A DNA stretch of 64,000 bases, taken from assembly GCF_002934605.1 (NCBI RefSeq), contig NZ_PTJC01000006.1, positions 1,116,001-1,180,000 of the forward strand, given 5' to 3'. The notes beneath the pieces are model-generated. The model was not told the DNA's origin. It saw only the letters and a program-made list of their open reading frames with translations, and ran no database searches. Shown here one piece after another: positions 26,934 to 35,742 of this stretch. The stretch is from Neolewinella xylanilytica. Its GTDB lineage: Bacteria > Bacteroidota > Bacteroidia > Chitinophagales > Saprospiraceae. The position numbers were made by a program, and so were the translations under genes. Within the stretch, counting starts at the first letter, position 1, and every line of letters starts with the position of its first letter.

Positions 26934-28787
26934 TTACCGTTCTCGGGCTTCCAGTAGCATCACGTCCGGGGCGACGGGTAATCGGGGATCGAAGAGATCC
27001 TCCAGCGACAAGGGTTTGCGATCGGCCTCCCAGCGAAAACCATCTAAACGCATACCGGAATGATCGACCGCGTCCATCGGATCCAACCGGCCGGAGGGAG
27101 AACTGAGGAACTTGATGCGGTTTACCCCACCTTCCTGGAAGTAGAGTACCATTGCGCTACAGGCCGTCTTGTTGACCCCAATGTAGCCGCCCGTCTCGTC
27201 CTGGGCGTAATAGATCGCTTCCGCGTTTCCCTTCACCTCCGTACGCTCGAGCTGGCTACTGTCGAAGTAGGCGATGATGTCCTTTCCCTTTACCTGGTTG
27301 AAAAAAACCAGGTCCGGCGAGGTAATGACCAGGGCGTTGCGGCGCAAATGCACGCGGTCGGGTGCACTGTTTTTGAGGTAGAGATCGATGGTGTCCGCCG
27401 TGAGTTGGCTCGTATCCTGCCATAGGATCGGATCGCTGTACAGCGTCAGCATCGAATCCATGGTGTTGAACTGTAGGCTATCGGCGAGGGCCTGCATATC
27501 GCTTTTCAGGATACGAACGTCGTGGTAGGCCGACAGGTAGCGAATCGTATCGCCGTTGGCATCCACGTCGTCGGAACGCACGGAGAGTAGGGTATCGGCC
27601 GCCATGTACATCGTATCCCGTTCCAGGAGGGTGGTGAGCAAGGCCCGCCCCCGCCGGCCGCCGTAGGCTTTGAGGTAGCCGGTAGACTGGTTGAAATCGG
27701 CCTCGTCGGCTTCGATCTGCAGGTCGGCGGAAGTGTCCCGCCAAATAAGATTACCGGAAGCCCTTCCCAAGCCCGTGACTTCGTCGGAATACATACGGTC
27801 GGCGATGAGCAACATCGGGGGGTTGGACACCTGCGGTCGCCCGCCACTCACCGCGTAGCTTTCCGTCAATGCGTTATAGTCGATGGTATCGCCGCTCACC
27901 GTCTGTACGGAGTCCACTACGGTGGCGTTGCCCTGCAGTTGGTAGCGATCCTGGGCGCGGTAGTAATCGATGCGGTCGGCGGTGGCTCGCTGGAATGCTC
28001 CTTCCGCTACGTAGGCGTTTCCCTGTAAAATGTAGAGTTCGCGATCGCCGTAGTAGCGGATGGAGTCCGCCGCGGCCAGTCGCTCGCCACTCCGGTACTG
28101 GGCATTTTTCCGAAATACCGCCTCGTCAAGGGCCACGTCGTAGTAGCCGGACTCACAGTAAATGTTATGGGTGTCGCTGCGAATGACGGTCGGACCGAGA
28201 AAATACACCCGTTCGTTCGCCAGGTCGTAGCGCAGGGTATCGGCACGCATCTCGAAACGATCGTCGACCACTACCACGCTATCGCGGAAGTAAACGTTGC
28301 GGTTATCGGCGTAGTAATAGCCGTGGGTGGAGCTGAGTTCCGTGCTGCCGTTGGTCATGCGTCCACCGGTGTGATAGGTGGCCAGCTTCGTCCCCAGGTT
28401 GTAATCGAGCTCTTCGGTAAACAATTCGGTTTCCCCCCGCTGAAGTACCACGCTCCGCCGCAGTTTGGCCAGCAGGGTCTCGGCGTTGTAATCCAGGTAC
28501 TCCGAGAAAGCGGCAATGCTGTCGCCCTGCTGAATGGTGACGTTATCGTAGGCGTACAGCTGTACTTCATTGACGAGCTCGGCGCTGTCGCAGTACATAA
28601 ATACGCTGTCCTGACTCAGTTCGACCTCTCCGATCAAGCGCTGGGCGGTGCCTTTCTGCAAAAGTCGGAGCACGTTCGCGTGATCGATATTCACTACTTC
28701 CTTTCCCGCGGGCGCGGGCTGGCCCTGCCCGGAGGCAATTATGGGGCCGACCAGGGCCAAAGCCAGTATTAGGAGTCGTAGGATCAT
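26934..28787 (-). CDS. OstA-like (LptA/LptD N-domain) lipopolysaccharide export protein
   Basis: Periplasmic protein of 617 aa with a signal peptide (ending PIIASGQG) and a long series of short repeating strands such as DSVFMYCDSAELVNEVQLYAYDNVTI, RVYFLGPTVIRSDTHNIYCESGYYD and LYILQGNAYVAEG. These are the beta-jellyroll repeats of the OstA/LptA family, which form the slide for lipopolysaccharide across the periplasm. The length and lack of a barrel are normal for the Bacteroidota OstA-like protein. A TACCTTTGC promoter box ends eight bases before the ATG. Confidence 0.88.
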   Translation of the reverse strand: MILRLLILALALVGPIIASGQGQPAPAGKEVVNIDHANVLRLLQKGTAQRLIGEVELSQDSVFMYCDSAELVNEVQLYAYDNVTIQQGDSIAAFSEYLDYNAETLLAKLRRSVVLQRGETELFTEELDYNLGTKLATYHTGGRMTNGSTELSSTHGYYYADNRNVYFRDSVVVVDDRFEMRADTLRYDLANERVYFLGPTVIRSDTHNIYCESGYYDVALDEAVFRKNAQYRSGERLAAADSIRYYGDRELYILQGNAYVAEGAFQRATADRIDYYRAQDRYQLQGNATVVDSVQTVSGDTIDYNALTESYAVSGGRPQVSNPPMLLIADRMYSDEVTGLGRASGNLIWRDTSADLQIEADEADFNQSTGYLKAYGGRRGRALLTTLLERDTMYMAADTLLSVRSDDVDANGDTIRYLSAYHDVRILKSDMQALADSLQFNTMDSMLTLYSDPILWQDTSQLTADTIDLYLKNSAPDRVHLRRNALVITSPDLVFFNQVKGKDIIAYFDSSQLERTEVKGNAEAIYYAQDETGGYIGVNKTACSAMVLYFQEGGVNRIKFLSSPSGRLDPMDAVDHSGMRLDGFRWEADRKPLSLEDLFDPRLPVAPDVMLLEARER

Positions 28788-28794
28788 GAACGGC

Positions 28795-28803
28795 GCAAAG
28801 GTA
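28795..28803 (-). promoter_or_regulatory. Promoter for OstA-like gene
   Basis: Minus-strand TACCTTTGC, near-perfect -7 element; the expected mRNA leader is about four bases. Confidence 0.6.
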
Positions 28804-28900
28804 ACCGGTTGCTACCGGGGAAACGGGTGGGGGAAGACCAATGCGGAGCTGGTTGCCCCCTTTAACGGCGCATTAACGCCCCTTGGTACCGATCCGGCGA

Positions 28901-29683
28901 TCAGGCGATATCGATCAGCATGCCGTCGTAACCCACTTCAATACCGGGCGGTAAGCCTTCCTGGAATTCGGCGTGCGGACCCACCCGGTGGCTCATATGG
29001 ATCAGGACGGTGCGGACCGCCCCGATCCGCCGCGCGTAGCCCAGCATCTCGTCAACGGAAAGGTGGCTGTGCGTACCGTGGTAATTGAGGCAGCTGATGA
29101 TCAGGGTATCGAGGCCCGACAGTTGGTCGAGCGTCTCATCCGGCAGCGTTTTGACATCGGTCAGGTAGGCCAGCGAACGAATGCGAAATCCCAGAATCGG
29201 CAGGTTTCCGTGTTGTACCCGCAGCAACCGTAACCGCTCTTCCCCGAACTGCAGGCCGTCGCCGAACGAAACTTCCCGTAGATCTAACCGCGGTACCCCC
29301 GGATAATTACCGAAGGTATAGGCAAAGCGCTCCTTGAGTTCCGCCGCCACCCGGGGTAGGCAATAGATCGGCATGTCCATTTCCTGCATAAAACAAAAGG
29401 GGCGGACATCGTCCAGCCCTGCCGTATGATCGTTGTGCTCGTGGGTAAGCAGGATCCCCTCCAGTTGCTCCACGCGCGCCCGCAACATTTGGGTGCGGAA
29501 ATCGGGCCCCGCGTCGATGTTGAGGTTGGTTGCGCCGGTGGAGAGTACGGCACTGCTCCGCAGCCGCTTGTCCCGCGGGTCGCGGGAGCGGCAGGTGGCG
29601 CAGTGACATCCGATCACCGGTACGCCCTGGGAGGTGGCCGTACCCAAGAGCCGGAGTTGCAGACTTATCGTTTTTCCTCCCAT
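28901..29683 (-). CDS. MBL-fold metallohydrolase, PhnP-like
   Basis: Cytosolic 260-aa protein of the metallo-beta-lactamase fold. The start at 29683 (GKTISLQLRLLGTATSQGVP) is typical; the longer frame only extends into galE. It has VIGCHCATCRSRDPRDKRLR, the cysteine-containing loop shared with PhnP and related cyclic phosphodiesterases, the metal motif LTHEHNDHTAGLDD, and later histidines in LIHMSHRVGPH. A phosphodiesterase activity on small molecules is likely by family. It overlaps the end of galE by 19 bases, so they are co-transcribed. Confidence 0.87.
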   Translation of the reverse strand: MGGKTISLQLRLLGTATSQGVPVIGCHCATCRSRDPRDKRLRSSAVLSTGATNLNIDAGPDFRTQMLRARVEQLEGILLTHEHNDHTAGLDDVRPFCFMQEMDMPIYCLPRVAAELKERFAYTFGNYPGVPRLDLREVSFGDGLQFGEERLRLLRVQHGNLPILGFRIRSLAYLTDVKTLPDETLDQLSGLDTLIISCLNYHGTHSHLSVDEMLGYARRIGAVRTVLIHMSHRVGPHAEFQEGLPPGIEVGYDGMLIDIA

Positions 29684-30681
29684 GCCCAGGCCGTACGCAT
29701 AATGTCTTCCACGTCGTATTGGGGCTCCCACTTGAGTTCCCGGGTCGCCTTGCTGCGGTCGGCGTACACGGCGATCACGTCTCCCGCCCTCCGGGGGCCG
29801 ATCTCGTAGTTCAGGGTTTTTCCGCTCACTTTTTCGAAGGCGTTGATCACCTCCAGTACCGTTAATCCCTCTCCGATGCCCAGGTTGTACAGGGCGGGAT
29901 TTTCGGTGCCGGTTTCGCCCAGTAGGGCTTCCACCGCCAGGGTATGGGCGTGGGCCAGGTCGGATACGTGGATGTAATCCCGCACGCAGCTGCCATCACG
30001 CGTGTCGTAATCGTTGCCGAAGACCGTCAGCTTATCGCGTTTGCCCGCTCCGACTTCCGTGATGACCGGTACCAGGTTACTCGCCGGGTTCGCGGCGCTT
30101 TCACCGATTTTTCCGCTGGGGTGTGCTCCGGCCGGATTAAAGTAACGCAGCAGAATGGCTTTGAAATCCCGGTGGTGGGCGCAAAAGTCATAGAGGATAT
30201 CCTCGCCCATTTGCTTCGTCCGGGCGTACGGGCTTTCGGCCGTTTTTCGAGGCGTCGTTTCCCGCACCGGCAGCTCGTCGGCGTTGCCGTACACGGAACA
30301 GCTGGACGAAAAGACCAGGTTGCTGCTGCCTTGCCGCTGTAGTCCGTCCATGACGTTCATCATGCTGTTCAGGTTGTTGCGGTAGTACTCCAGCGGTTGC
30401 TCGACGCTTTCTCCCACTGACTTAAAGGCCGCGAAATGGATCGCCCCGTCGAACCGATGCTCCTCAAACAGCTTGGCCGTAGCGGCCTGGTCGGCCAAGT
30501 CAATGTTGTGGTTGACGATCCGTACCCCCGTGATCGCTTCGATCCCGTCCAGTACGCTGGCCGTGCTATTGTGGTAGTTGTCGGCACTCACTACGTCGAA
30601 TCCGTTTTCCAGCAGATCGACCACCGTATGGCTGCCAATGTAGCCGGTTCCGCCGGTCACCAAGATTTTTCCTTTGCTCAT
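29665..30681 (-). CDS. galE: UDP-glucose 4-epimerase
   Basis: Cytosolic short-chain dehydrogenase-fold enzyme (338 aa) interconverting UDP-glucose and UDP-galactose. The NAD-binding motif GGTGYIGSHTVVDLLENG is at residues 10-27, the catalytic Ser in SSSCSVYGN, and the YxxxK pair in SPYARTKQMGE. The C-terminal NLGIGEGLTVLEVI and GPRRAGDVIAVYAD are characteristic of GalE. Product feeds surface polysaccharide. It is followed by the overlapping MBL gene and preceded, two bases away, by the MutS-like gene, giving a three-gene minus-strand unit. Confidence 0.94.
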   Translation of the reverse strand: MSKGKILVTGGTGYIGSHTVVDLLENGFDVVSADNYHNSTASVLDGIEAITGVRIVNHNIDLADQAATAKLFEEHRFDGAIHFAAFKSVGESVEQPLEYYRNNLNSMMNVMDGLQRQGSSNLVFSSSCSVYGNADELPVRETTPRKTAESPYARTKQMGEDILYDFCAHHRDFKAILLRYFNPAGAHPSGKIGESAANPASNLVPVITEVGAGKRDKLTVFGNDYDTRDGSCVRDYIHVSDLAHAHTLAVEALLGETGTENPALYNLGIGEGLTVLEVINAFEKVSGKTLNYEIGPRRAGDVIAVYADRSKATRELKWEPQYDVEDIMRTAWAWEEKR

Positions 30682-30683
30682 GC

Positions 30684-32459
30684 TTAGTCGTGGGTTAATT
30701 TTATATCCTGCGGGTCGATCTTGATGCCCATGCGCGCCATCAGGGCGGTGGCATTAAAGCTACGGCTTACTCCGCGATGTAATTTATAATCGAAGACCAG
30801 TTCGCCGGCCTGCGTCTGAACTTCCATGGCGTAATTCTCCACCCGGCTGCCGGCCTCCCGTTCCAGGTCGGCCAGTTCGAGATCGTGGGTGGCAATGATG
30901 CCCGCTCCCTTTTCCCGGATCAGCTGGCGGATCAGGGCCCGGGAGCCGGTATGCCGGTCGCGACTATTGGTTCCCTTCAAAATTTCGTCCAGTAGGAAGA
31001 ACACCGCGTCCCCCGGCGTGCTCACCGCCTCGATGATCGCCTTGAGGCGCTTCAGTTCGGCGTAGAAACTGGAGGTACTCTCGCTGAGGTCGTCTTGCGT
31101 CCGCATGGAGGTCCAGATTTGCAGGGCGGCGGTGCGCAGGTGCAAGGCACACACGGGACCGCCGGCCCGGGCCAACACCACGTTGATCCCCACCGTCCGT
31201 AGCCAGGTCGACTTCCCCGCCATATTACTTCCCGTGACCAAATGGATGTGGCCGTCGGTATGGATGCTGATGTCGTTGGTAACGCGCCCGTCCGGAGCCA
31301 ATAGCGGGTGACCCATTCCCCGTCCTTCCAAGACGGGGGCATCGGTCAGCTCCGGTTCGGTCCATGTCGGCCGGTTAAACCGTAGGGTAGCCCAGGAAAC
31401 CCGGGCGTCCACGTCGGCCAGTTCGTCGATCCACCGTTCCAGGTCGCCCCGGTGGCGGTCCCGCCACCGGTCCAGTTGGTACAACCACTGTAGGCTCCAC
31501 AGTCCGCTGATTTCCAGCAGGAAAACGAAGGGATTGTAGCGGACGTCTAGCTGACTGACGAGGTAGGCTAAGCGCCCGGTTGCGCGGGAGGCACCGCTTA
31601 CCGGCCCGGGATACCGATGCTCTACCCGGTCGAGTAAGCGGGCGTAGCCACCGAGCATTTTTCCGGCAGCGGCGGTGTAGGCGTGCTCCTCACTGGCTAT
31701 TTCCGAATAGCGGCGCAGCATCACGAAAGCCGGAACGAAGAAGAGGAGGCCCAGCTGCCAGGGCGACTGGGTAAAACAGAACCAGAGCCCCGTCAGGGTC
31801 AGTAGGGGAGCCAACCACCGCATGATCCGTACATCGGTGCCGCTGGCGCGGGGAGCGCGGTCTACCCACTGGAGTAATCGCCGGGCATAGGCCGGGTCGT
31901 CCTGCAGGTCATCACCCAGGGTACGGAACTCGAGGCACCAATCGGGGTGCTCGGCCAACGCCTTCCCCGCTATTCGCCGGCGGGCGGACTCCCCATGCTC
32001 CGCCGGCTCGGAAAGGTGATCGGCGAGCCGTTGGGCGCCGACGGCCGTTACGGTCCGGTTCAAGAACTGATAGAGCGAGAAGGGGCCGAAGATGTCCAGG
32101 TCCACCGCGTAGGGATGGCCGGCCTGTGAAAACGCAGCCCCGTCCGGGTAATGCCCGAAGTCGTGTGCCAACGCCCGCAACTCTCCTTCGGCGAGCAGTG
32201 CCTGCACCCGCGCTTCCGTCGCCCGCCCCCCGACGGCCAGGTGCAAACGTACCCCGTAGGCCGCCAGCGGGACGAGGATGAGGGAACTTATGAGCCCGAC
32301 GAGGGAGGAGTGCGACCAGGCCAGAATCAGGCCGGCCACCAGGCCGAAGAATACGACCAACCGCACGATCGCCAGGCGGTCGTACTTCCGCTGGAGGAAA
32401 GTAGCGCGCGCCCGTCGTTCCTCGGCCAGACTGGTGTAGTATATACGCGGATCGTTCAC
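30684..32459 (-). CDS. MutS-family ATPase with N-terminal membrane segments
   Basis: Protein of 591 aa. The C-terminal third is the MutS ATPase: Walker A VTGSNMAGKSTWLRTVG, FYAELKRLKAI signature, Walker B VFFLLDEILKGTNSRDR, and IATHDLELADL. The mismatch-recognition domain I is absent; instead two hydrophobic hairpins (about residues 32-75 and 225-260) suggest membrane attachment. Such proteins are a distinct Bacteroidota group of unknown role, not mismatch repair MutS. I place the start at GTG 32459 because a CATCTTTGC promoter-like box ends five bases upstream; the longer frame would extend through the promoter. Confidence 0.85.
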   Translation of the reverse strand: MNDPRIYYTSLAEERRARATFLQRKYDRLAIVRLVVFFGLVAGLILAWSHSSLVGLISSLILVPLAAYGVRLHLAVGGRATEARVQALLAEGELRALAHDFGHYPDGAAFSQAGHPYAVDLDIFGPFSLYQFLNRTVTAVGAQRLADHLSEPAEHGESARRRIAGKALAEHPDWCLEFRTLGDDLQDDPAYARRLLQWVDRAPRASGTDVRIMRWLAPLLTLTGLWFCFTQSPWQLGLLFFVPAFVMLRRYSEIASEEHAYTAAAGKMLGGYARLLDRVEHRYPGPVSGASRATGRLAYLVSQLDVRYNPFVFLLEISGLWSLQWLYQLDRWRDRHRGDLERWIDELADVDARVSWATLRFNRPTWTEPELTDAPVLEGRGMGHPLLAPDGRVTNDISIHTDGHIHLVTGSNMAGKSTWLRTVGINVVLARAGGPVCALHLRTAALQIWTSMRTQDDLSESTSSFYAELKRLKAIIEAVSTPGDAVFFLLDEILKGTNSRDRHTGSRALIRQLIREKGAGIIATHDLELADLEREAGSRVENYAMEVQTQAGELVFDYKLHRGVSRSFNATALMARMGIKIDPQDIKLTHD

Positions 32460-32462
32460 GGC

Positions 32463-32471
32463 GCAAAGATG
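32463..32471 (-). promoter_or_regulatory. Promoter for MutS-like/galE/MBL unit
   Basis: Minus-strand CATCTTTGC differs from consensus only at the first T. Its G is exactly five bases before the GTG at 32459. Confidence 0.45.
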
Positions 32472-32546
32472 CCAATATAATTTCGGGCCGCCGGCCGGTA
32501 GAGCGGGGAGCGTTACCTTGGCAGTCGAATAATCAGCCGCCCCGAC

Positions 32547-33590
32547 ATGTACGTTTTCCAGGTTGCCACCCCCTTTAGCACCGGTACGGGCATTTACCTG
32601 CCGCAGTACAAGTTGATCGTGACCAATGAGCACGTCGTTCGGGATAGTGCTTCCGTCGTTATCGGGGGCGAGGGAGCCGCCGAACAGCTGGCACCGGTAA
32701 TTTACCTCGACCCGTATTACGACCTGGCTTTTCTGCGTCTACAAGAATCGAACGAGCTGCCACCTTTACCGCTGGCCGCTCACCTTCCCGGCGTGGGGCA
32801 AACCGTGACCGCCATGGGGCAGCACTTCGGGGAGCACCGGCGGGAAGCGACCGGAAGGGTAGTGGAGGATAGCTTCCTGCGGCACGGAATCGCTTTTTTC
32901 GTGCACGACGCCCGTCAGGGAAGCACCCAAAGTGGTAGCGGGGCATACGGTGTCGGCGGGGAGCTGTTGGGGATCAACATGCTGGATGCCCCCGACGACG
33001 AGGGGCGGACGCTGGCGTTGCCGGCCACCGTTCTGGGTAAGGTACTGGAAGATTTCACCGGCGGGAATGGACGCCCGGCCACCCGCTGTTTCGAATGTCG
33101 TCAACTGACCTTCGAGGGAAATGGCCATACAAGGGGACGCTGCGCCCACTGCGGCTCGGAGCTGATCCTCCCCGGGCAACTCGAGGACGCGGAGCCGACC
33201 GGCGTCAATGCAACGATTGAAGCCATTATCCGTGCCGGCGGTCACGACCCGCGACTGGCGCGGCGGGGGCCCAACCTGTGGAACATTCGGCAGGGTAGCG
33301 CCACCATTCAGATCGCCTACCACGAGGAAAGCGGGCTGGTGACGGGGGATGCGCACCTGTGTCAGTTGCCCGAAGCGCCCTCGCCGGACCTCTTCGCCTA
33401 CCTGTTGCGGGAGAACGCCCTTACGCGGCAGTTGAGTTTTTCGACTTACGGCCGCGATATCATCCTTTCGCTACTCATCTATGATCGCTACCTGACGGTG
33501 GATACGGCCCTGCCCCGCTTCGAATACCTCTTCGAACAGGCGGACGCCTACGATAACATTCTGGTGGAGCGGTACGGAGCGGGCTGGTAG
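32547..33590 (+). CDS. Trypsin-like protease / zinc ribbon / YbjN-like fusion protein
   Basis: Protein of 347 aa without a signal peptide. Residues 5-165 are a trypsin-fold protease: STGTGIYLPQYKLIVTNEHVV (H29), PYYDLAFLRL (D59) and QGSTQSGSGAYG, where S129 is the expected nucleophile; the motif is SGSG in place of the common SGG. Residues 181-202 form a zinc ribbon (C181, C184, C199, C202). Residues about 215-340 (IEAIIRAGGHDPRLARRGPNLWNIRQG onward) resemble the YbjN/type III chaperone-like fold. The gene is followed convergently by a PspA-like gene. A cytoplasmic stress-related protease is inference. Confidence 0.7.
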   Translation: MYVFQVATPFSTGTGIYLPQYKLIVTNEHVVRDSASVVIGGEGAAEQLAPVIYLDPYYDLAFLRLQESNELPPLPLAAHLPGVGQTVTAMGQHFGEHRREATGRVVEDSFLRHGIAFFVHDARQGSTQSGSGAYGVGGELLGINMLDAPDDEGRTLALPATVLGKVLEDFTGGNGRPATRCFECRQLTFEGNGHTRGRCAHCGSELILPGQLEDAEPTGVNATIEAIIRAGGHDPRLARRGPNLWNIRQGSATIQIAYHEESGLVTGDAHLCQLPEAPSPDLFAYLLRENALTRQLSFSTYGRDIILSLLIYDRYLTVDTALPRFEYLFEQADAYDNILVERYGAGW

Positions 33591-33599
33591 GGGGGGGAA

Positions 33600-33623
33600 G
33601 CCGGGTCCGCTACAGTGCCCGGC
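33600..33623. terminator. Bidirectional hairpin terminator
   Basis: GCCGGG at 33600-33605 pairs with CCCGGC at 33618-33623 in the 44 bases between two convergent stop codons. Confidence 0.5.
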
Positions 33624-33634
33624 GATGTAGGAAA

Positions 33635-34690
33635 TCAGCTAAAGAACTGGTCGTAACCGGATTCGGAACTATCCTTACCGCGCTCGCGGGCCTGAGGATC
33701 GGGGCGGCGGGTCAGTTCTTCCAGGTTCAGGTTCTCCTGGGGGGCGCTGGTTGCGCTTTGTTTGTCGAGGTCGAATTCGATGTGGCCTTCGCTGAGCAAC
33801 AGGTCACTTTTCTTTTCCCACTCCTCTAGCATCCGGAGGCCTTCGTCGGCAAACACCCCGTTTTGCAGGTCGACGCTGGCCATGAAGTCGTTGCTGAGCT
33901 CCATCATCCGCTCCATTTCGCCCACCTTATTCGCTACGTCCTCGGCAATGGCCTCCATGGCCTGGTCGAACATGGCGCGCTGATCGGGGTCGCCGTTGAT
34001 GACGCTCATGGCGGACTGCATGGCGCCGTGGCTGGCGCGGATGGCTTTTCTTTCCTGGATGCGAAGGTCCACCTGGTCGCGGGTATCTTCGAGGAGTACC
34101 TCACTGTTCTGGTGCATCCGGTTCAGGACGCGGTTGAGCACCTCCATTTTCCGGAGCAACACCTGATACTTCTCGTTGCTCTCCCGGAGGCGGGCGGCCC
34201 GGCGGCTGCTCAGGATCATTTGCTGGTTTTTGCCCTTTTCCTTTGCCAGGGCGGCCAGTTTGAGCTGCTTTTTAACCTCCGCCTCGTTCGTTTCCATCAG
34301 GGTGGTCAGGTGGCGCATCTGCCCGCGGATCTTACCGATCTGCTTGCGCATTTCCTGGAGATTCCTTTCGAGCTCCTCCACGTAGGTCTTGAGGATTCCG
34401 ATCGGGTCGATATTGACGAATAGCCCCGTCACTTTCCGCATGGCGCTTTTATAGAGGTAACCGAACAGGGTGCGGGTCCGCGGGTCGGCGATGGCGAAAA
34501 CGACGGCCAGCAGGGCAACGCCGGCCACGACCAGCCCGAGGGTGGTGGAGAGAAAGGGGAGGATTACGCCGGCAAAGGTGGTGAACAGGAAGCCCAGCCC
34601 CGCTAGGATGGCCACCAGAAAAACCAAGCCCGTAACGCCCTCGGGGCGTTGCCAGAATGATTTTCGGGTCGAGGTATCCGGAGGTGTCAT
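33635..34690 (-). CDS. PspA/IM30-like coiled-coil protein with N-terminal membrane hairpin
   Basis: Protein of 351 aa. Two membrane helices (about residues 19-66, VTGLVFLVAILAGLGFLFTTF and LGLVVAGVALLAVVFAIAD) precede a long charged helical region (about 95-300) rich in heptads, for example VEELERNLQEMRKQIGKIRGQMRHL and RRAARLRESNEKYQVLLRKMEVL. The pattern resembles the phage-shock/ESCRT-III-like PspA family, but with a fixed membrane anchor. The acidic C-terminus is disordered. It follows the 34703-35242 gene by 12 bases, making a two-gene operon. An envelope-stress or membrane-scaffold role is inference. Confidence 0.6.
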   Translation of the reverse strand: MTPPDTSTRKSFWQRPEGVTGLVFLVAILAGLGFLFTTFAGVILPFLSTTLGLVVAGVALLAVVFAIADPRTRTLFGYLYKSAMRKVTGLFVNIDPIGILKTYVEELERNLQEMRKQIGKIRGQMRHLTTLMETNEAEVKKQLKLAALAKEKGKNQQMILSSRRAARLRESNEKYQVLLRKMEVLNRVLNRMHQNSEVLLEDTRDQVDLRIQERKAIRASHGAMQSAMSVINGDPDQRAMFDQAMEAIAEDVANKVGEMERMMELSNDFMASVDLQNGVFADEGLRMLEEWEKKSDLLLSEGHIEFDLDKQSATSAPQENLNLEELTRRPDPQARERGKDSSESGYDQFFS

Positions 34691-34702
34691 CGGGGAAGGC
34701 CT

Positions 34703-35242
34703 TTAGGAGAGAACGCGGCGGATGTCTTCTACGTCTTTGCGAATGGTATTGGTGATCACCTCCAGGGCCTCGTCGAAACCCTGCTGGTTTTCTTCGGCCT
34801 TCGCGCGGGCGGCGCTGATCTGGCTATCGGCGGATTCGATCTGCGTTTTCGCCGCGTCGATCTGCTCCTGTAATTGCTGGATTTTGGCCTCCCAGGTGGC
34901 TATTTTTTTCTTCAGCTCGCTGGTCTGCTTCGCTTTCCCCTCCACGTTGTCGACGAGGTGCTTTTCCAGGCTCCGCATGAACTGGGATTTTTCGTCCTGC
35001 AGTACGTCGGCGTAATAATTAGCGGTTTTGATCAGCTTATCCTTGGTAAGCCCAACCGAGGAACCCGTAATAAAGGCGGAATTGATCGCGGTGTCCAGGT
35101 CCATTCCGATCTCCGTGAGGCGACCAACCGACTGTTTGAACTCAAGGTAGTCGAAGCCCTCCAGGTTCTTCTTTTCCAGGGCTTTCATCAGCGCGTTAGC
35201 GAATCGGTTGTTACTTCCGGACATGTAGCGATCTTTACTCAA
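34703..35242 (-). CDS. Coiled-coil protein, co-transcribed with PspA-like gene
   Basis: Cytosolic protein of 179 aa. Residues 1-85 form a globular part (FANALMKALEKKNLEGFDYLEFKQSVGRL), then a long coiled coil (KAKQTSELKKKIATWEAKIQQLQEQIDAAKTQIE) and a helical end. No named family is recognised. It is the first gene of the operon with the PspA-like membrane protein, so it is a candidate partner. Start: the TTG at 35242 stands exactly five bases after the G of a TACATTTGT box, which argues for leaderless use; the alternative is the ATG at 35224. Confidence 0.6.
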   Translation of the reverse strand: MSKDRYMSGSNNRFANALMKALEKKNLEGFDYLEFKQSVGRLTEIGMDLDTAINSAFITGSSVGLTKDKLIKTANYYADVLQDEKSQFMRSLEKHLVDNVEGKAKQTSELKKKIATWEAKIQQLQEQIDAAKTQIESADSQISAARAKAEENQQGFDEALEVITNTIRKDVEDIRRVLS

Positions 35243-35245
35243 GGG

Positions 35246-35254
35246 ACAAATGTA
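35246..35254 (-). promoter_or_regulatory. Promoter for coiled-coil/PspA-like operon
   Basis: Minus-strand TACATTTGT matches TAnnTTTG; position relative to the TTG start at 35242 is the same as at purM. Confidence 0.5.
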
Positions 35255-35302
35255 AGGTGCCGAGGGTTGCGGCGGGCGCGGGTGCTCAGGGGAACGCGGC
35301 GA

Positions 35303-35683
35303 TCAGTGCTTTTCGTCTATTTCCCGCAATTCTTCCTCGTTGGCATCCGGAAACCAGGCCGCCAATTTGGATCGGGCCTTTTGCTTAACCTCGCTATCGA
35401 CGTAAGCAGCCACGGTAGCCAGACCGGCGGCAAGTACGGCAAAGTCGTCGGTATAACCCAGCACGGGGGTAAGATCGGGTACGGCATCGAGCGGCATCAG
35501 CAGGTACCCCAGCGCTCCGAGTACGACCCGTTTTGCCCAATTGGGGGTGTCCTCCCTTTCGTAGGCGTAGAATAGCAGCAGGGCGGTGTACACGAAACCG
35601 GTGCCTGACGTACGGGCCAGGCGGGTTAGTTTTTTCCAGAATACCCCGGGACGGTAAAAGCGGCGGTAAGCTTCGAGTTTCAT
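35303..35683 (-). CDS. YkvA-family (DUF1232) protein
   Basis: Membrane-associated protein of 126 aa from the ATG at 35683 (KLEAYRRFYRPGVFWKKL); the longer frame runs into the promoter of the divergent gene. The diagnostic segment is VVLGALGYLLMPLDAVPDLTPVLGYTDDFAVLAAGL near residues 52-86. Function of the family is not established. It is upstream of, and co-oriented with, the coiled-coil/PspA-like operon, and divergent from the HD-PycTM gene. A TAACTTTAG sequence at 35689-35697 may be its promoter. Confidence 0.82.
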   Translation of the reverse strand: MKLEAYRRFYRPGVFWKKLTRLARTSGTGFVYTALLLFYAYEREDTPNWAKRVVLGALGYLLMPLDAVPDLTPVLGYTDDFAVLAAGLATVAAYVDSEVKQKARSKLAAWFPDANEEELREIDEKH

Positions 35684-35742
35684 GGTACGGTCTAAAGTTA
35701 AAGCTAAAACGCACAAACCCCTTAAGCGGTTATTACTACAAC

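Noticed and set aside
30684-32459. Mismatch repair MutS
   Set aside because: The mismatch-binding domain is absent and the N-terminus has membrane segments, so it is only a MutS-family ATPase.
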